Virus record (IMG/VR): IMGVR_UViG_3300029258_003221
Coordinates: 170,632-234,631 of that record
Strand: one strand, 5' to 3'
DNA length: 64,000 bases
Origin: a virus
Part shown: piece after piece, positions 16,538 to 23,931 of the stretch
Layout of the letters: each line of letters opens with the position of its first letter
Position numbering within the stretch: position 1 is the stretch's first letter
Position numbers and translations under genes: made by a program
Notes under the pieces: model-generated
Told to the model about the DNA's origin: nothing
The model's input: only the letters and a program-made list of their open reading frames with translations
Databases searched by the model: none

Positions 16538-16693
16538 TTATCTGATCCCATCAAGCTTTTCTTGAAGAATGATTCTTTCTTTTTCGTATTCACCAATAGT
16601 CGCTTTATGTGATTGAGTTTTCACAAACAGCAACACAATGATTACAGCCAGCACAAGGATGAACAGGACATTTGATTTCAGCCAATTCCACAT
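16538..16693 (-). CDS. single-pass membrane protein, 51 aa
   Basis: The frame starts MWNWLKSNVLFILVL; residues 8-24 are one hydrophobic helix, followed by a charged, helical tail (IGEYEKERIILQEKLDG). Its ATG lies three codons in phase behind the TAG of the upstream gene, and TAGGAG serves as its ribosome site. The length and layout recall small phage membrane proteins such as spanin or lysis partners, but nothing specific ties it to lysis. Confidence 0.65.
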   Translation of the reverse strand: MWNWLKSNVLFILVLAVIIVLLFVKTQSHKATIGEYEKERIILQEKLDGIR

Positions 16694-16702
16694 TGTTTTC
16701 TC

Positions 16703-16966
16703 CTATGCAACTGCGAGTTTTCTTACAAACTCTTCACGGGTGTCCCCAACTGTTTCCCAAAAAGACCGACCTTCAAATGAATCAAGTCTTTCTTTGACAC
16801 TGACGTTCTCAACATCAGACATCTTCAACCAACGACCGACAACATTTGCGTGTTCTTCAGATCGTGTCACAACACAAACAAAACGATCATTTGTGATATT
16901 GACAGCAACAACTGGAACACAGTTATCCAGCAAACATTTAAGTTTCAGCTCTGCAACCTGTGGCAT
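16703..16966 (-). CDS. hypothetical protein, 87 aa
   Basis: An alpha/beta protein (PVVAVNITNDRFVCVVTRSE). It ends in TAG, which forms TAGGAG, the ribosome site of the following membrane-protein gene in the same frame. GGGTGTC at 16738 encodes Asp-Thr. Confidence 0.6.
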   Translation of the reverse strand: MPQVAELKLKCLLDNCVPVVAVNITNDRFVCVVTRSEEHANVVGRWLKMSDVENVSVKERLDSFEGRSFWETVGDTREEFVRKLAVA

Positions 16967-17009
16967 CTTGCCTTCTTTCAGTTAAAGTTTCCAAAACAAA
17001 AGGAATAGA

Positions 17010-17108
17010 CAACCGATGGCTTTGTTCTACCCGCTACGGCAGTTTTAACTATCTGGACTAGCCCTTTAGCATCAGGCACTGCTTACTTCATCCAGTTTTG
17101 CACGGTTG
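17010..17108 (-). ncRNA. candidate structured RNA C
   Basis: The gap 16967-17117 has no reading frame. On the minus strand CAACCG/CGGTTG (17103-17108 with 17010-17015) closes a domain of about 99 nt. Inside are CTGGA/TCCAG, a GCA-GTGCCTGA-TGC hairpin and CCG-TAG-CGG. The nested layout suggests a folded RNA. It follows the gene at 17118-17855 in the same transcript. Function unknown. Confidence 0.45.
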
Positions 17109-17117
17109 CTGATTCCA

Positions 17118-17855
17118 TTACGATTCTTCATCAGGTGTCTCATTTGGACCTTCCAGCTTCCCCTGATCATCGACATGAGGAAGCAGGAATTGCTCCAACT
17201 GATCTTTCAGGGCCTCAAGACCGAGTGCTTCAACCTTGCTGGTAAAGAACCCTTCAACCTCACCTTTTGCTTCAGTTACAGTTCGATCAATCGCCTCATT
17301 GAACTGACTCTGAATGAAAGGAACAGTTGATCGCAGCTTAGAGACAACAGCACCAACCATTCTGCGAAGTTCTTCTTTGTCTGCCTTCTTGATGGTGCCT
17401 TTTCGCTCCAGCAATTCAGCAATCTGAACCTCAAGTTCCATGGCCTGTTGTGTTGCTTCCTTAACGGTTGCGTCAAACTCGTCCTCGAATTTCTTACGCT
17501 GATTGGTGTCAGGACAATCATCAATCTTTTCACCATTCAGCCGATGAATGGTGCAGGGGATTCCATCTCCCATGTTGGGAGAGGTAATCAGGTCAATCAA
17601 CTGAGTGCCACTGATCAGCACTTCAATGTGAGGGTTCCGTTCGCCATAGTACCTGTCACTATTGAGATTTCGATACTTTGATGCAGGACGAATGGTCAGG
17701 CTGAAGACATTGGAGTGAGGAATAGACGATCCGAAAAGAATCGTTCCACCGGGATGAGTCTGGCGATTCAGACCGATCATCCCATAACATGGATGAGTCT
17801 CTTTAACACCCAACACATCAGCGTCTTCCTGAACCGGATCAATCTTGTTCGCCAT
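17118..17855 (-). CDS. hypothetical protein, 245 aa, C-terminal coiled coil
   Basis: The start is MANKIDPVQEDADV (17855), 17 bp inside the upstream stop. The N-terminal 110 residues look beta-rich with a HPGGTILFGSS turn; residues 130-230 are helical and charged (ATQQAMELEVQIAELLERKG). Two GGTGTC copies lie in it (17133, 17514). It is translated with the five-repeat protein upstream, so the two may work together. Confidence 0.65.
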   Translation of the reverse strand: MANKIDPVQEDADVLGVKETHPCYGMIGLNRQTHPGGTILFGSSIPHSNVFSLTIRPASKYRNLNSDRYYGERNPHIEVLISGTQLIDLITSPNMGDGIPCTIHRLNGEKIDDCPDTNQRKKFEDEFDATVKEATQQAMELEVQIAELLERKGTIKKADKEELRRMVGAVVSKLRSTVPFIQSQFNEAIDRTVTEAKGEVEGFFTSKVEALGLEALKDQLEQFLLPHVDDQGKLEGPNETPDEES

Positions 17856-19353
17856 CGCTATCATCACCTTCCTGATAACAAGCCCCAATGGACTCATAAA
17901 TCAAATCTTTGTTGTTTTGGATATGTTCCTTGGCCAGATCGTAATCTTCCGAGAAAACATCGTAAAAATGACTAACAAAGTAATTCAAAGCTGTTGGTGC
18001 CATCAGTCGATCTGATGTGAAACACGTTTCCACAACCTTCGTAGCCCAATCGACTACAGCATCTTCTTGGGTGTCTGAAAGTTTATGAGGGCATGAACCA
18101 GCAGGAGCGAGCACAAAATATGTCCCTCTGGTGGGACGTGGCACCCCTGCATTCAACGGGTCAGGCCGATCATAAATGTTCGGTTCGTGATTTTCTTCAG
18201 ATTCACTGCGTCTACGTCGCTTCTTGACCTTGGTTTCAATACCAAGTCGTTCAGCCTGTTTAGCAGCAGTCTGTGCTTTGAGTGGACGTGGCTGGAGATT
18301 CTTGGCCCAGTCTGTCTCCTCAATAGCAGCCCACAATTCACTCTGCCTGTTGAATTCCTGCTTGCTCTCAAGGTCATTGACAACCTGCTGAAACTCATCT
18401 TTGTCAACTTCGACTTTGGTGATGCCTTTGGTGCCTTTTGTCTTGACTTCAATGCCAAGTTCTCGGGCACGCTGATAAGCTACACCAGCAGTCAAAGGAC
18501 GTGGCTTGAGGTTCTTGGCCCAATCTGTTTCTTCAACTGCTTTCCAAAGACTTGAAAGCTTTTTGAATTCACGCTTGCTTTCAAGATCATTGACAACCTT
18601 CTGAAACTCATCTTTGTCAATGACGAGTTTTTCTTTAACGCCTCTGCCCTTGGAACTTTTGGTTTTGGTTTCAATGCCAAGTTCTCGGGCACGCTGATAA
18701 GCCACACCAGCAGTCAAAGGACGTGGCTTGAGGTTCTTGGCCCAATCAGAGTCTTCAACGGCCTGCCAAAGATCTGAAGCTTTGGTAAAGCTATGCTTAT
18801 CTTCCAGATCGTTGACGACCTGCTGAAACTCATCTTTATCGAGGACCAATTTTTGTTTTCCCCGACCAGCACCACCTTTACCTTTGGCACTTTTGGTTTT
18901 GGTTTCAATATCAAGCTCTCTTGCTCTCTGAATAGCAACGGCAACAGTCAACGGACGTGGCTGGAGATTCTTCGCCCAGTCTGTTTCTTCAACTGCTTTC
19001 CAAAGATCTGAAAGCCTTGTGAATTCCTGTTTGTCTTCCAGATCATTGACAACCTTCTGGAATTCATCTTTGTCGATGACGAGTTTTTGCCTTCCACGAG
19101 ACATGGAGTTTTTATTCTCGCCATTTCTCGGCTTAGCACTTTTGGTTTTAATCTCAATGCCAAGCTCCTGTGCTCGTTGAGAAGCAACAGAAGCAGTCAA
19201 CGGACGTGGCTCAAGATTTTTAGCCCAGTCTGTTCCTTCAACTGCTTTCCAGAGTTTGGAGAGCGTAGAAAAATTCTCAGACGATTCCAGATCACTGACG
19301 ACTTTCTGAAATTCATCTTTGTCAATAACCAGTTTTTGTCTTCCACGAGCCAT
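17839..19353 (-). CDS. five-repeat protein, possible DNA binding, 504 aa
   Basis: The protein starts MARGRQKLVIDK with GAGG 9 bases upstream. It holds five tandem units of about 75-85 residues. Each unit contains a variant of DKDEFQKVVNDLE, then LWKAVEETDWAKNLKPRPLT, then AYQRARELGIETKTK. Units are joined by basic linkers (KPRNGENKNSMSRGR, KGKGGAGRGK). A short helix-turn-helix-like unit repeated with basic linkers suggests DNA or RNA binding along a repeated site, as inference. The C-terminal about 150 residues are non-repeated and acidic, after an RRRRR patch. No family recognised. Confidence 0.75.
   Translation of the reverse strand: MARGRQKLVIDKDEFQKVVSDLESSENFSTLSKLWKAVEGTDWAKNLEPRPLTASVASQRAQELGIEIKTKSAKPRNGENKNSMSRGRQKLVIDKDEFQKVVNDLEDKQEFTRLSDLWKAVEETDWAKNLQPRPLTVAVAIQRARELDIETKTKSAKGKGGAGRGKQKLVLDKDEFQQVVNDLEDKHSFTKASDLWQAVEDSDWAKNLKPRPLTAGVAYQRARELGIETKTKSSKGRGVKEKLVIDKDEFQKVVNDLESKREFKKLSSLWKAVEETDWAKNLKPRPLTAGVAYQRARELGIEVKTKGTKGITKVEVDKDEFQQVVNDLESKQEFNRQSELWAAIEETDWAKNLQPRPLKAQTAAKQAERLGIETKVKKRRRRSESEENHEPNIYDRPDPLNAGVPRPTRGTYFVLAPAGSCPHKLSDTQEDAVVDWATKVVETCFTSDRLMAPTALNYFVSHFYDVFSEDYDLAKEHIQNNKDLIYESIGACYQEGDDSDGEQD
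17839..19353 (-). repeat. five tandem in-gene repeats of about 230-260 bp
   Basis: The DNA of the five protein units is itself similar: the segment matching ACGTGGCTTGAGGTTCTTGG on the plus strand recurs with few changes around 18272, 18499, 18720, 18953 and 19201. This points to repeated duplication and makes the gene a likely site of unit gain and loss. Confidence 0.8.
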
Positions 19354-19364
19354 GGTGTTTTTCC

Positions 19365-19592
19365 TCAAATTGGAAAGTCATTGAATTCAGAACGAGTTTC
19401 ATCCTGAACATCAAGAACTTCAATGTGATTGTGACCTGTTGATTCAATACAGATGCAAGTGCCATCAGTGAATCGAATGTTCAAACAATTTGATGACCGA
19501 TCAGTAGCTTCAATTGTTTTCCCTTCAAGGAAATCAATGGTGTCTGAACTGTACGGAACCATCTTGTATTTGTAAAATTCTGAGGGTTTCAT
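19365..19592 (-). CDS. hypothetical protein, 75 aa
   Basis: A small, probably beta-rich protein (CLNIRFTDGTCICIESTGHNH). It resembles KTSC-like small phage proteins in outline (FYKYKMVPYSSDTIDFLEG), but this was not verified. TGGTGTC at 19538 encodes Asp-Thr. Confidence 0.6.
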   Translation of the reverse strand: MKPSEFYKYKMVPYSSDTIDFLEGKTIEATDRSSNCLNIRFTDGTCICIESTGHNHIEVLDVQDETRSEFNDFPI

Positions 19593-19670
19593 TTAAGCTT
19601 CCTGATGACCACATGAATTACAGAAACCATCATCATCACAACTGGTCAAATGTTGATTTGATGTGCGACA

Positions 19671-19850
19671 TTAACTAATGTCCATGTAGCTGTCACAACC
19701 GGTTTCTTCCTCTGCCTGTGTTCTGAGAAAATCCTCAAAGGCAGAGTCAGAGTTTTGGTTTTCGATATACTGAAGACACAGTGACAGCTTAGAACTGTCA
19801 TTCCAGCCCTGTTCTTCGCCGATCTCATCAAGAATTGTTTCAGCGGACAT
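19671..19850 (-). CDS. hypothetical small acidic protein, 59 aa
   Basis: ATG at 19850 opens 59 codons: MSAETILDEIGEEQGW, then an acidic helical stretch ending CDSYMDIS and TAA. It resembles short phage proteins of the pattern ILxELGEEQGWN ... FxDFLxxQAEEE, from memory. The same frame stays open for 25 codons past the TAA with a CDDDGFCNSCGH motif, so readthrough or a separate tiny zinc peptide cannot be excluded. Confidence 0.65.
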   Translation of the reverse strand: MSAETILDEIGEEQGWNDSSKLSLCLQYIENQNSDSAFEDFLRTQAEEETGCDSYMDIS

Positions 19851-19861
19851 AGTGGTTCCTT

Positions 19862-20452
19862 TCAGCAGGTTTGTAGTTGTCTCTTCCCAGTAAGGTGTCT
19901 AAGACGGTCAAACCATGCTTTTTGAAAAGCATCAAAAGAGTGAGTAGTTTGGCTCAAGCCATCGACTTCTTCTGCCAACGCAGAAAGTCTGGACTTGTCA
20001 TCGCCTATTTTTAAAGATGATCGTTTGTAGATAGTGAATGCTGGCAGCCAAACAGCAGAAGCTACCACTTCAGAAACATTTGTTTCCAGTCCATAGTGAC
20101 GCATCAGAGAAATCTGGTACGCCCAACATCGTCCTTCACGAACCACGGATTGATCTGTTTGTGGCTCGTAACCCCAACTTGTCCCAATTTGCCAGAATTG
20201 GCCCTGTCCATAGCCCCAGCCACCATTGGGAAATTCTTCCAGCTTATCTTTTTCACGGTCAGCAAAGTGTCCCATTTCATGGAACAAATTTGGCATCTCT
20301 GGCTCTGGCCCAGCCCAAGGGCCAATAATGTAACGACCTTCATCATCAATTTCCTGTCCCTCAATCGATAAATCAATCTGAATTGCTGAATCAGATGGAA
20401 AGAAATCTCGTTTCACTTGAGAGACAAGAGGATGATTGAATGAGCGTGTCAT
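19862..20452 (-). CDS. putative metallopeptidase-like protein (HExxH)
   Basis: Residues 57-64 read FHEMGHFA, the HExxH zinc-peptidase signature with Glu as general base (H58, E59, H62). A REGRCWAYQISLMRHYG helix follows about 45 residues later and could supply the third ligand. The remainder does not match a family that can be named. It is coupled to its neighbours by ATGA. Substrate unknown; a structural rather than catalytic zinc site is also possible. Confidence 0.55.
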   Translation of the reverse strand: MTRSFNHPLVSQVKRDFFPSDSAIQIDLSIEGQEIDDEGRYIIGPWAGPEPEMPNLFHEMGHFADREKDKLEEFPNGGWGYGQGQFWQIGTSWGYEPQTDQSVVREGRCWAYQISLMRHYGLETNVSEVVASAVWLPAFTIYKRSSLKIGDDKSRLSALAEEVDGLSQTTHSFDAFQKAWFDRLRHLTGKRQLQTC

Positions 20453-20727
20453 GATGTTTCATATATGTTGTTTAGTTGAATTGGAAAGGGACAAAACTCT
20501 TTGATGTGTTTCCACACACGTTCGGCATCAGTTTTGTTTCTAAACTTATACTGGACATCACGGCGTCCAAACCCCATTCCCGAACCAAGTCTTTCTGGTT
20601 CAGGAAACAAATCATCGACTAAACTATCAATGATCTGGTCTGGATGATCTGATTGATGGGTGTCTATATCTTCACCGGGATTACCATAGTACAGTTCAGC
20701 TTCGTAGCTGACAGATAGAGTAGCCAT
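20449..20727 (-). CDS. hypothetical protein, 92 aa
   Basis: A small soluble protein (TLSVSYEAELYYGNPGEDIDT). The stretch FRNKTDAERVWKHIKEFCPF looks like a helix. ATGA overlap with the next gene. GGGTGTC at 20658 encodes Asp-Thr. No family recognised. Confidence 0.6.
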   Translation of the reverse strand: MATLSVSYEAELYYGNPGEDIDTHQSDHPDQIIDSLVDDLFPEPERLGSGMGFGRRDVQYKFRNKTDAERVWKHIKEFCPFPIQLNNIYETS

Positions 20728-20735
20728 GTTTGCTC

Positions 20736-20909
20736 TCAGTGGGTGTCACCAAATGTTCTTGTTGCTTCGATCTTAAATTTCGTATTCATATCAGGGTTGA
20801 TGTGACTATCGATCATCCAGTCTTTTTCGACATAAACTCCGGTAGTCACAGTGCAACCCTGCATCATAGCAATAAGCATTACGCCGCCACAAAACATCCT
20901 TGAGAGCAT
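20736..20909 (-). CDS. putative lipoprotein, 57 aa
   Basis: The frame MLSRMFCGGVMLIAMMQGC has a short basic start, a hydrophobic stretch and a Cys at residue 19, a loose lipobox. The mature part would be about 38 residues. Its ATG is in phase three codons after the TAG of the upstream gene (TAGGGA site). The GGGTGTC copy at 20741 encodes Asp-Thr near its C-terminus. Confidence 0.55.
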   Translation of the reverse strand: MLSRMFCGGVMLIAMMQGCTVTTGVYVEKDWMIDSHINPDMNTKFKIEATRTFGDTH

Positions 20910-20918
20910 GTTGTTTCC

Positions 20919-21425
20919 CTACGAAAAAGGTTTATCGAGCAAGATACCAAAGAATTCTTTGATCTCTTTGTAGACCTTGCCGCTGGTACTGAAGCCAAAT
21001 CGACCAGTGGCTCGCTTTTTCACCCAATCCATTACATCACTGCCAAATTCAGATGATCTGGCTTTCCAGTCACAAACCATTTCAGCAACATAAACACGGG
21101 GCATTTCTTCAATGCCGTTCCATGCTTCTGGATGATGAAGGTTTGTAGTTGCATGAGACAACCAAGCAGCTTTAAATTCAGGAGTTCCCACCTGATCGTC
21201 ACGCAAGTGTTTGAATTCAAGCTGATTGTGGATTTTACTGGCATCATGGATCAACCCAAGTCCAATCAGGTCGATCCCCAATTGTGTTTCCCCGCCTTCA
21301 ATCAAACGAGTTCCCAACAGGTATGTGTCTTCACGAACACGATTGATGTGACGTAATACATTATGCAGGTGTCGAACATCTTCGACCGATTGATCGATCA
21401 GTTCTTCTTGAATGTCAGTTGTCAT
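20919..21425 (-). CDS. DUF5662-like (HD-like) protein, 168 aa
   Basis: Start taken at MTTDIQEELI (21425); longer versions cross the upstream gene. It has RHLHNVLRHINRV, then LGLIHDASKIHNQLEFKHL and SHATTNLHHPEAW, the spaced His/Asp ligands seen in DUF5662 phage proteins, which look like a small HD-type metal fold. That would suggest a phosphohydrolase-like site, as inference. It ends in TAG, which starts the ribosome site of the next gene. Family call from memory. Confidence 0.6.
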   Translation of the reverse strand: MTTDIQEELIDQSVEDVRHLHNVLRHINRVREDTYLLGTRLIEGGETQLGIDLIGLGLIHDASKIHNQLEFKHLRDDQVGTPEFKAAWLSHATTNLHHPEAWNGIEEMPRVYVAEMVCDWKARSSEFGSDVMDWVKKRATGRFGFSTSGKVYKEIKEFFGILLDKPFS

Positions 21426-21780
21426 TAGATTTCTCCGACCAAGGATGAGGGGAATCAAAATGCCTTTCCCACCATTCCTTACCACGAATATCAAAGCCAA
21501 GGATGCTGTTGTCGTCCAAAACAACCTGTGCTTCTTCACAAAGTTCAACGAGCGATTCGTATTCCTCAACAAGTTGTTTGCCAATATCATCGGCAATTAA
21601 AGACTTGTCTTTCTCTGTTGCCTTCATGAAGGGTGTCAACTCTTTGATTCGATGGCGTGCAAATCCAGTAAAGCTACGGAGACTTGATTTGTCCCCGTAG
21701 CCTTCATTGGTGCCATTGCGAACACTGTCAATTCGATAGCGAAGTTCTTCAGGCATTGTCATAGCAAGGTTCTTTGACAT
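21415..21780 (-). CDS. hypothetical protein, 121 aa
   Basis: The ATG at 21780 has a strong AAGGAG seven bases upstream, which lies inside the 3' end of csrA, so the two genes overlap by 32 bp. The protein is helical and basic at the start (MPEELRYRIDSVRNGTNEGYG). GGGTGTC at 21631 is read Leu-Thr-Pro. Function unknown. Confidence 0.65.
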   Translation of the reverse strand: MSKNLAMTMPEELRYRIDSVRNGTNEGYGDKSSLRSFTGFARHRIKELTPFMKATEKDKSLIADDIGKQLVEEYESLVELCEEAQVVLDDNSILGFDIRGKEWWERHFDSPHPWSEKSNDN

Positions 21781-21925
21781 CCTGAAGCTCCTTTCTCATA
21801 ACAGTTACATTCTTTGGTGCTTCAATGCCAATTTTTACCTGACTGTTTGTTGATCGAATCACAGTGATGACAATATCATCACCAATGACGATCCTTTCTC
21901 CGGCTTTTCTTGAAAGAACGAGCAT
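21749..21925 (-). CDS. csrA: CsrA, post-transcriptional regulator
   Basis: A 58-aa protein that matches CsrA/RsmA along its length: MLVLSRKAGERIVIGDDIVI, then KIGIEAPKNVTVMRKEL, with the RNA-binding residues L4, R6 and R44 in their known places. CsrA dimers bind GGA motifs in mRNA leaders and change translation or decay. Its own leader has TTTGGATAAGGAGATC just before the ATG, giving two GGA sites over the Shine-Dalgarno, so autoregulation is plausible. A terminator hairpin lies about 34 bp upstream of the ATG. Phage-borne csrA genes are known and are thought to retune host regulation. Confidence 0.92.
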   Translation of the reverse strand: MLVLSRKAGERIVIGDDIVITVIRSTNSQVKIGIEAPKNVTVMRKELQDVKEPCYDNA

Positions 21926-21958
21926 TTGTGATCTCCTTATCCAAAGGAAGTTGTTCAC

Positions 21959-21991
21959 CAAAAAATAAGGCCCGGTTTTGACGCCGGGCCT
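21959..21991 (-). terminator. intrinsic terminator before csrA
   Basis: On the minus strand AGGCCCGG-loop-CCGGGCCT (8 bp) is followed by TATTTTTT. It ends transcripts from 22078-22869 and upstream. It lies only about 34 bp from the csrA ATG, leaving no room for a normal promoter between them, so csrA must rely on readthrough or on a signal inside the hairpin region. A second hairpin, TGCGATGG/CCATCGCA, precedes it (about 21996-22025). Confidence 0.85.
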
Positions 21992-22077
21992 CTGATGCGA
22001 TGGGCAAAGTTCCAATCCATCGCACATGACCCTATTTATGCTTCAGTCAGCCAACTTATCGGCTTTACAACCAAAAG

Positions 22078-22869
22078 TCAAGAATCTGTTGCACCATTCA
22101 CAACCGTTTCTCGCTGTTCTGCAAGAATCGTGTCAAGAATCGGCAATTCATTTGGTGGGTGTCCAATTCGGTTTTCAACATAAACCTTACCTTTGCTGCT
22201 CACATCCTTTTCGTAAACAGCACCTTCTGCCCCATTTTCCTGTTTGGCAAAAATGGTCACAGAGTATCCACCTGATGCTTGTGGGCATCCTTTGACAAAT
22301 TCCTCAGACGCACTGATCGCTGCATCTAAATCAGAAAATTCTTTAGTATTCTTTTCAGGTGGAGGACCAACCATTTCATGTTGACGACGTTCCATTTCTG
22401 CATAATCAACATCTTTGTAGTCAACACCTTCCCACAGCTTATCAGAAGCTTCTTCTGCTCGCTTCTTCCAAGCCTCCTGATCCTGCCAGCCTGTTGGAGT
22501 CAGATACCACTCATATTTTTGACCAAGTTCCATTGGATCATCGGACTTATCACGAACAATGATTCTGATCATGTCCACAATGTACGGCTGTTCTGGATCG
22601 TACTTTTCAACAAACTCCAGCTTGGTTGCACCAAAACCCTGATTAGGAGCATGTTCACTCGGAGTTTCATCCAGACGTTCTTCTGGCGTAGCTTTGAGGT
22701 AGCAAGAATTGTGCCATGCAGATGGGTCATACACGTCGCTGTGTCCAGCGTCAAAACCACCAGCGCAGCCAAACCCATCATAAGTACCACGGCAACCATT
22801 TAGACGAACTTCTTCACCTTCACAAAGTTCATGTCCACAACCTTTGCATTTCCAACTGAAGTAACCCAT
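22078..22869 (-). CDS. zinc-binding hypothetical protein, 263 aa
   Basis: The N-terminus MGYFSWKCKGCGHELCEG carries CxxCxxxxC, with more Cys at about residues 26 and 35 (GCRGTYDGFGCAGG), a likely treble-clef or ribbon zinc site. The start MGYFSWKC recurs in many phage and bacterial proteins of unknown role. The rest is acidic with a helical middle. GGGTGTC at 22157 is read Gly-His-Pro. Confidence 0.65.
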   Translation of the reverse strand: MGYFSWKCKGCGHELCEGEEVRLNGCRGTYDGFGCAGGFDAGHSDVYDPSAWHNSCYLKATPEERLDETPSEHAPNQGFGATKLEFVEKYDPEQPYIVDMIRIIVRDKSDDPMELGQKYEWYLTPTGWQDQEAWKKRAEEASDKLWEGVDYKDVDYAEMERRQHEMVGPPPEKNTKEFSDLDAAISASEEFVKGCPQASGGYSVTIFAKQENGAEGAVYEKDVSSKGKVYVENRIGHPPNELPILDTILAEQRETVVNGATDS

Positions 22870-22920
22870 GATATTTTCCTTAGAAAGAAGATTCGAGTTT
22901 TAATGCTTGGTCACAGGGTG

Positions 22921-23418
22921 TCAGATATTGGCCATGCAACCAGTTTTCAGCCATGTTCTCATATAAGTAACAAGCAAAGAGACTTCAGCTTTGTTAAGAG
23001 AGACTTCTCTCGTCCCAATTAACATTGCATCACCCTGTTGCCGAAGAATGTTTTGTGTTCCATGTTTTGGCAAATAACAACGCCATTCAAGAGCTTGGTT
23101 ATCTGACCAATTCCATTTTTCCAAAGCATCAACAAGTTCTGCAATTTCTTCACGATTCAAATGATGATCGTCGCCAACCCACAAAAAACTACTACCGGGT
23201 CTATCAAAAGAATCTTCGTAATCACCGATAGCAGAAGATTGTGCAACAACACGCCACCCATCAAAGCCATCACCTTTCATGAGGTACTCGAAATGACGAT
23301 CACTTTCGAGAAGAACCATGTCTATTTCAAGTTCTGTTGTTTCGGTATTGCGTGTTTTTGCAGCAGCAACGACACACAACAAAACTATCATGGCAACAAT
23401 AAGTGGTTCAATCGACAC
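22921..23418 (-). CDS. membrane-anchored hypothetical protein, 165 aa
   Basis: Residues 6-19 (LIVAMIVLLCVVAA) form one N-terminal membrane helix or an uncleaved signal, and the rest is soluble and outside by the positive-inside rule only weakly. No domain recognised. The GGGTGTC copy at 22916-22922 covers its stop codon. Confidence 0.65.
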   Translation of the reverse strand: MSIEPLIVAMIVLLCVVAAAKTRNTETTELEIDMVLLESDRHFEYLMKGDGFDGWRVVAQSSAIGDYEDSFDRPGSSFLWVGDDHHLNREEIAELVDALEKWNWSDNQALEWRCYLPKHGTQNILRQQGDAMLIGTREVSLNKAEVSLLVTYMRTWLKTGCMANI

Positions 23419-23429
23419 AATAATTCCCT

Positions 23430-23588
23430 TCAGAACATAGAGTGCATTGGATTTCGACTGCGATTAGATTCTGCCGCAGACAGAAATTTATTGATTGCTT
23501 CATCAAAGTCTGCTTGACTCACTCCCAAGTCTGCACAGATATCTGCTGCCCGATAACATGACAGAGCAATCAAATCACCGCTCATCAC
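23430..23588 (-). CDS. hypothetical protein, 52 aa (start uncertain)
   Basis: The C-terminal coding part ends NRSRNPMHSMF. The start is set at MSGDLIALSCYRAADI (23588), which overlaps the upstream stop by 14 bp; ATGs at 23630 and 23642 give up to 70 residues. Helical; no family recognised. Confidence 0.5.
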   Translation of the reverse strand: MMSGDLIALSCYRAADICADLGVSQADFDEAINKFLSAAESNRSRNPMHSMF

Positions 23589-23931
23589 ATTCTCTGTTAA
23601 ACCTTGCAGGAGGGACAAAAGGATCACCATGTTTGTCCGCATTTTCTCGGAGGATTGCTCGTCGATCAGCGTTGAAAAGGGTGCTGGTACATCCCTGTCC
23701 AAACGCTGGACAGAGGTACCAGAGTGGTTGCTTAACGATCTCGTCGTAGATTCCGCATCCGAATCTGGGGTTTTCTTCTTCATCGGATGTGATCTCCACC
23801 AAATGCTTGCAAGCTGATTTATCCTCATTCCACTCACCGTATGGACATGGTGCTGTACGACAGCACATCCCTGATCCAACACATGACTGGACGAGGACAT
23901 CAAGATTCAAGGGATTCCTCGAACTGGTCAT
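23575..23931 (-). CDS. Cys-rich, YkgJ-like protein, 118 aa
   Basis: Start taken at MTSSRNPLNL with GAGG six bases upstream. Residues 20-45 hold CVGSGMCCRTAPCPYG and a further Cys (SACKHLVE), and Cys pairs follow at FGCGIY and LCPAFGQGC. The C..CC...CP layout resembles the YkgJ-type metal (zinc or iron) chelating family. No enzymatic role can be inferred. The gene overlaps neighbours on both sides. Confidence 0.6.
   Translation of the reverse strand: MTSSRNPLNLDVLVQSCVGSGMCCRTAPCPYGEWNEDKSACKHLVEITSDEEENPRFGCGIYDEIVKQPLWYLCPAFGQGCTSTLFNADRRAILRENADKHGDPFVPPARFNRECDER

Noticed and set aside
19593-19670. Separate 18-aa zinc peptide MTSCDDDGFCNSCGHQEA
   Set aside because: It needs a TTG start with no ribosome site; it may be a readthrough tail of the gene at 19671-19850.
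2005-20921. Genome-wide TAG recoding
   Set aside because: Standard-code frames are long and intact and TAG is used as a true stop; the in-phase pairs follow from TAGGA ribosome sites. Only possible readthrough is kept as a finding.
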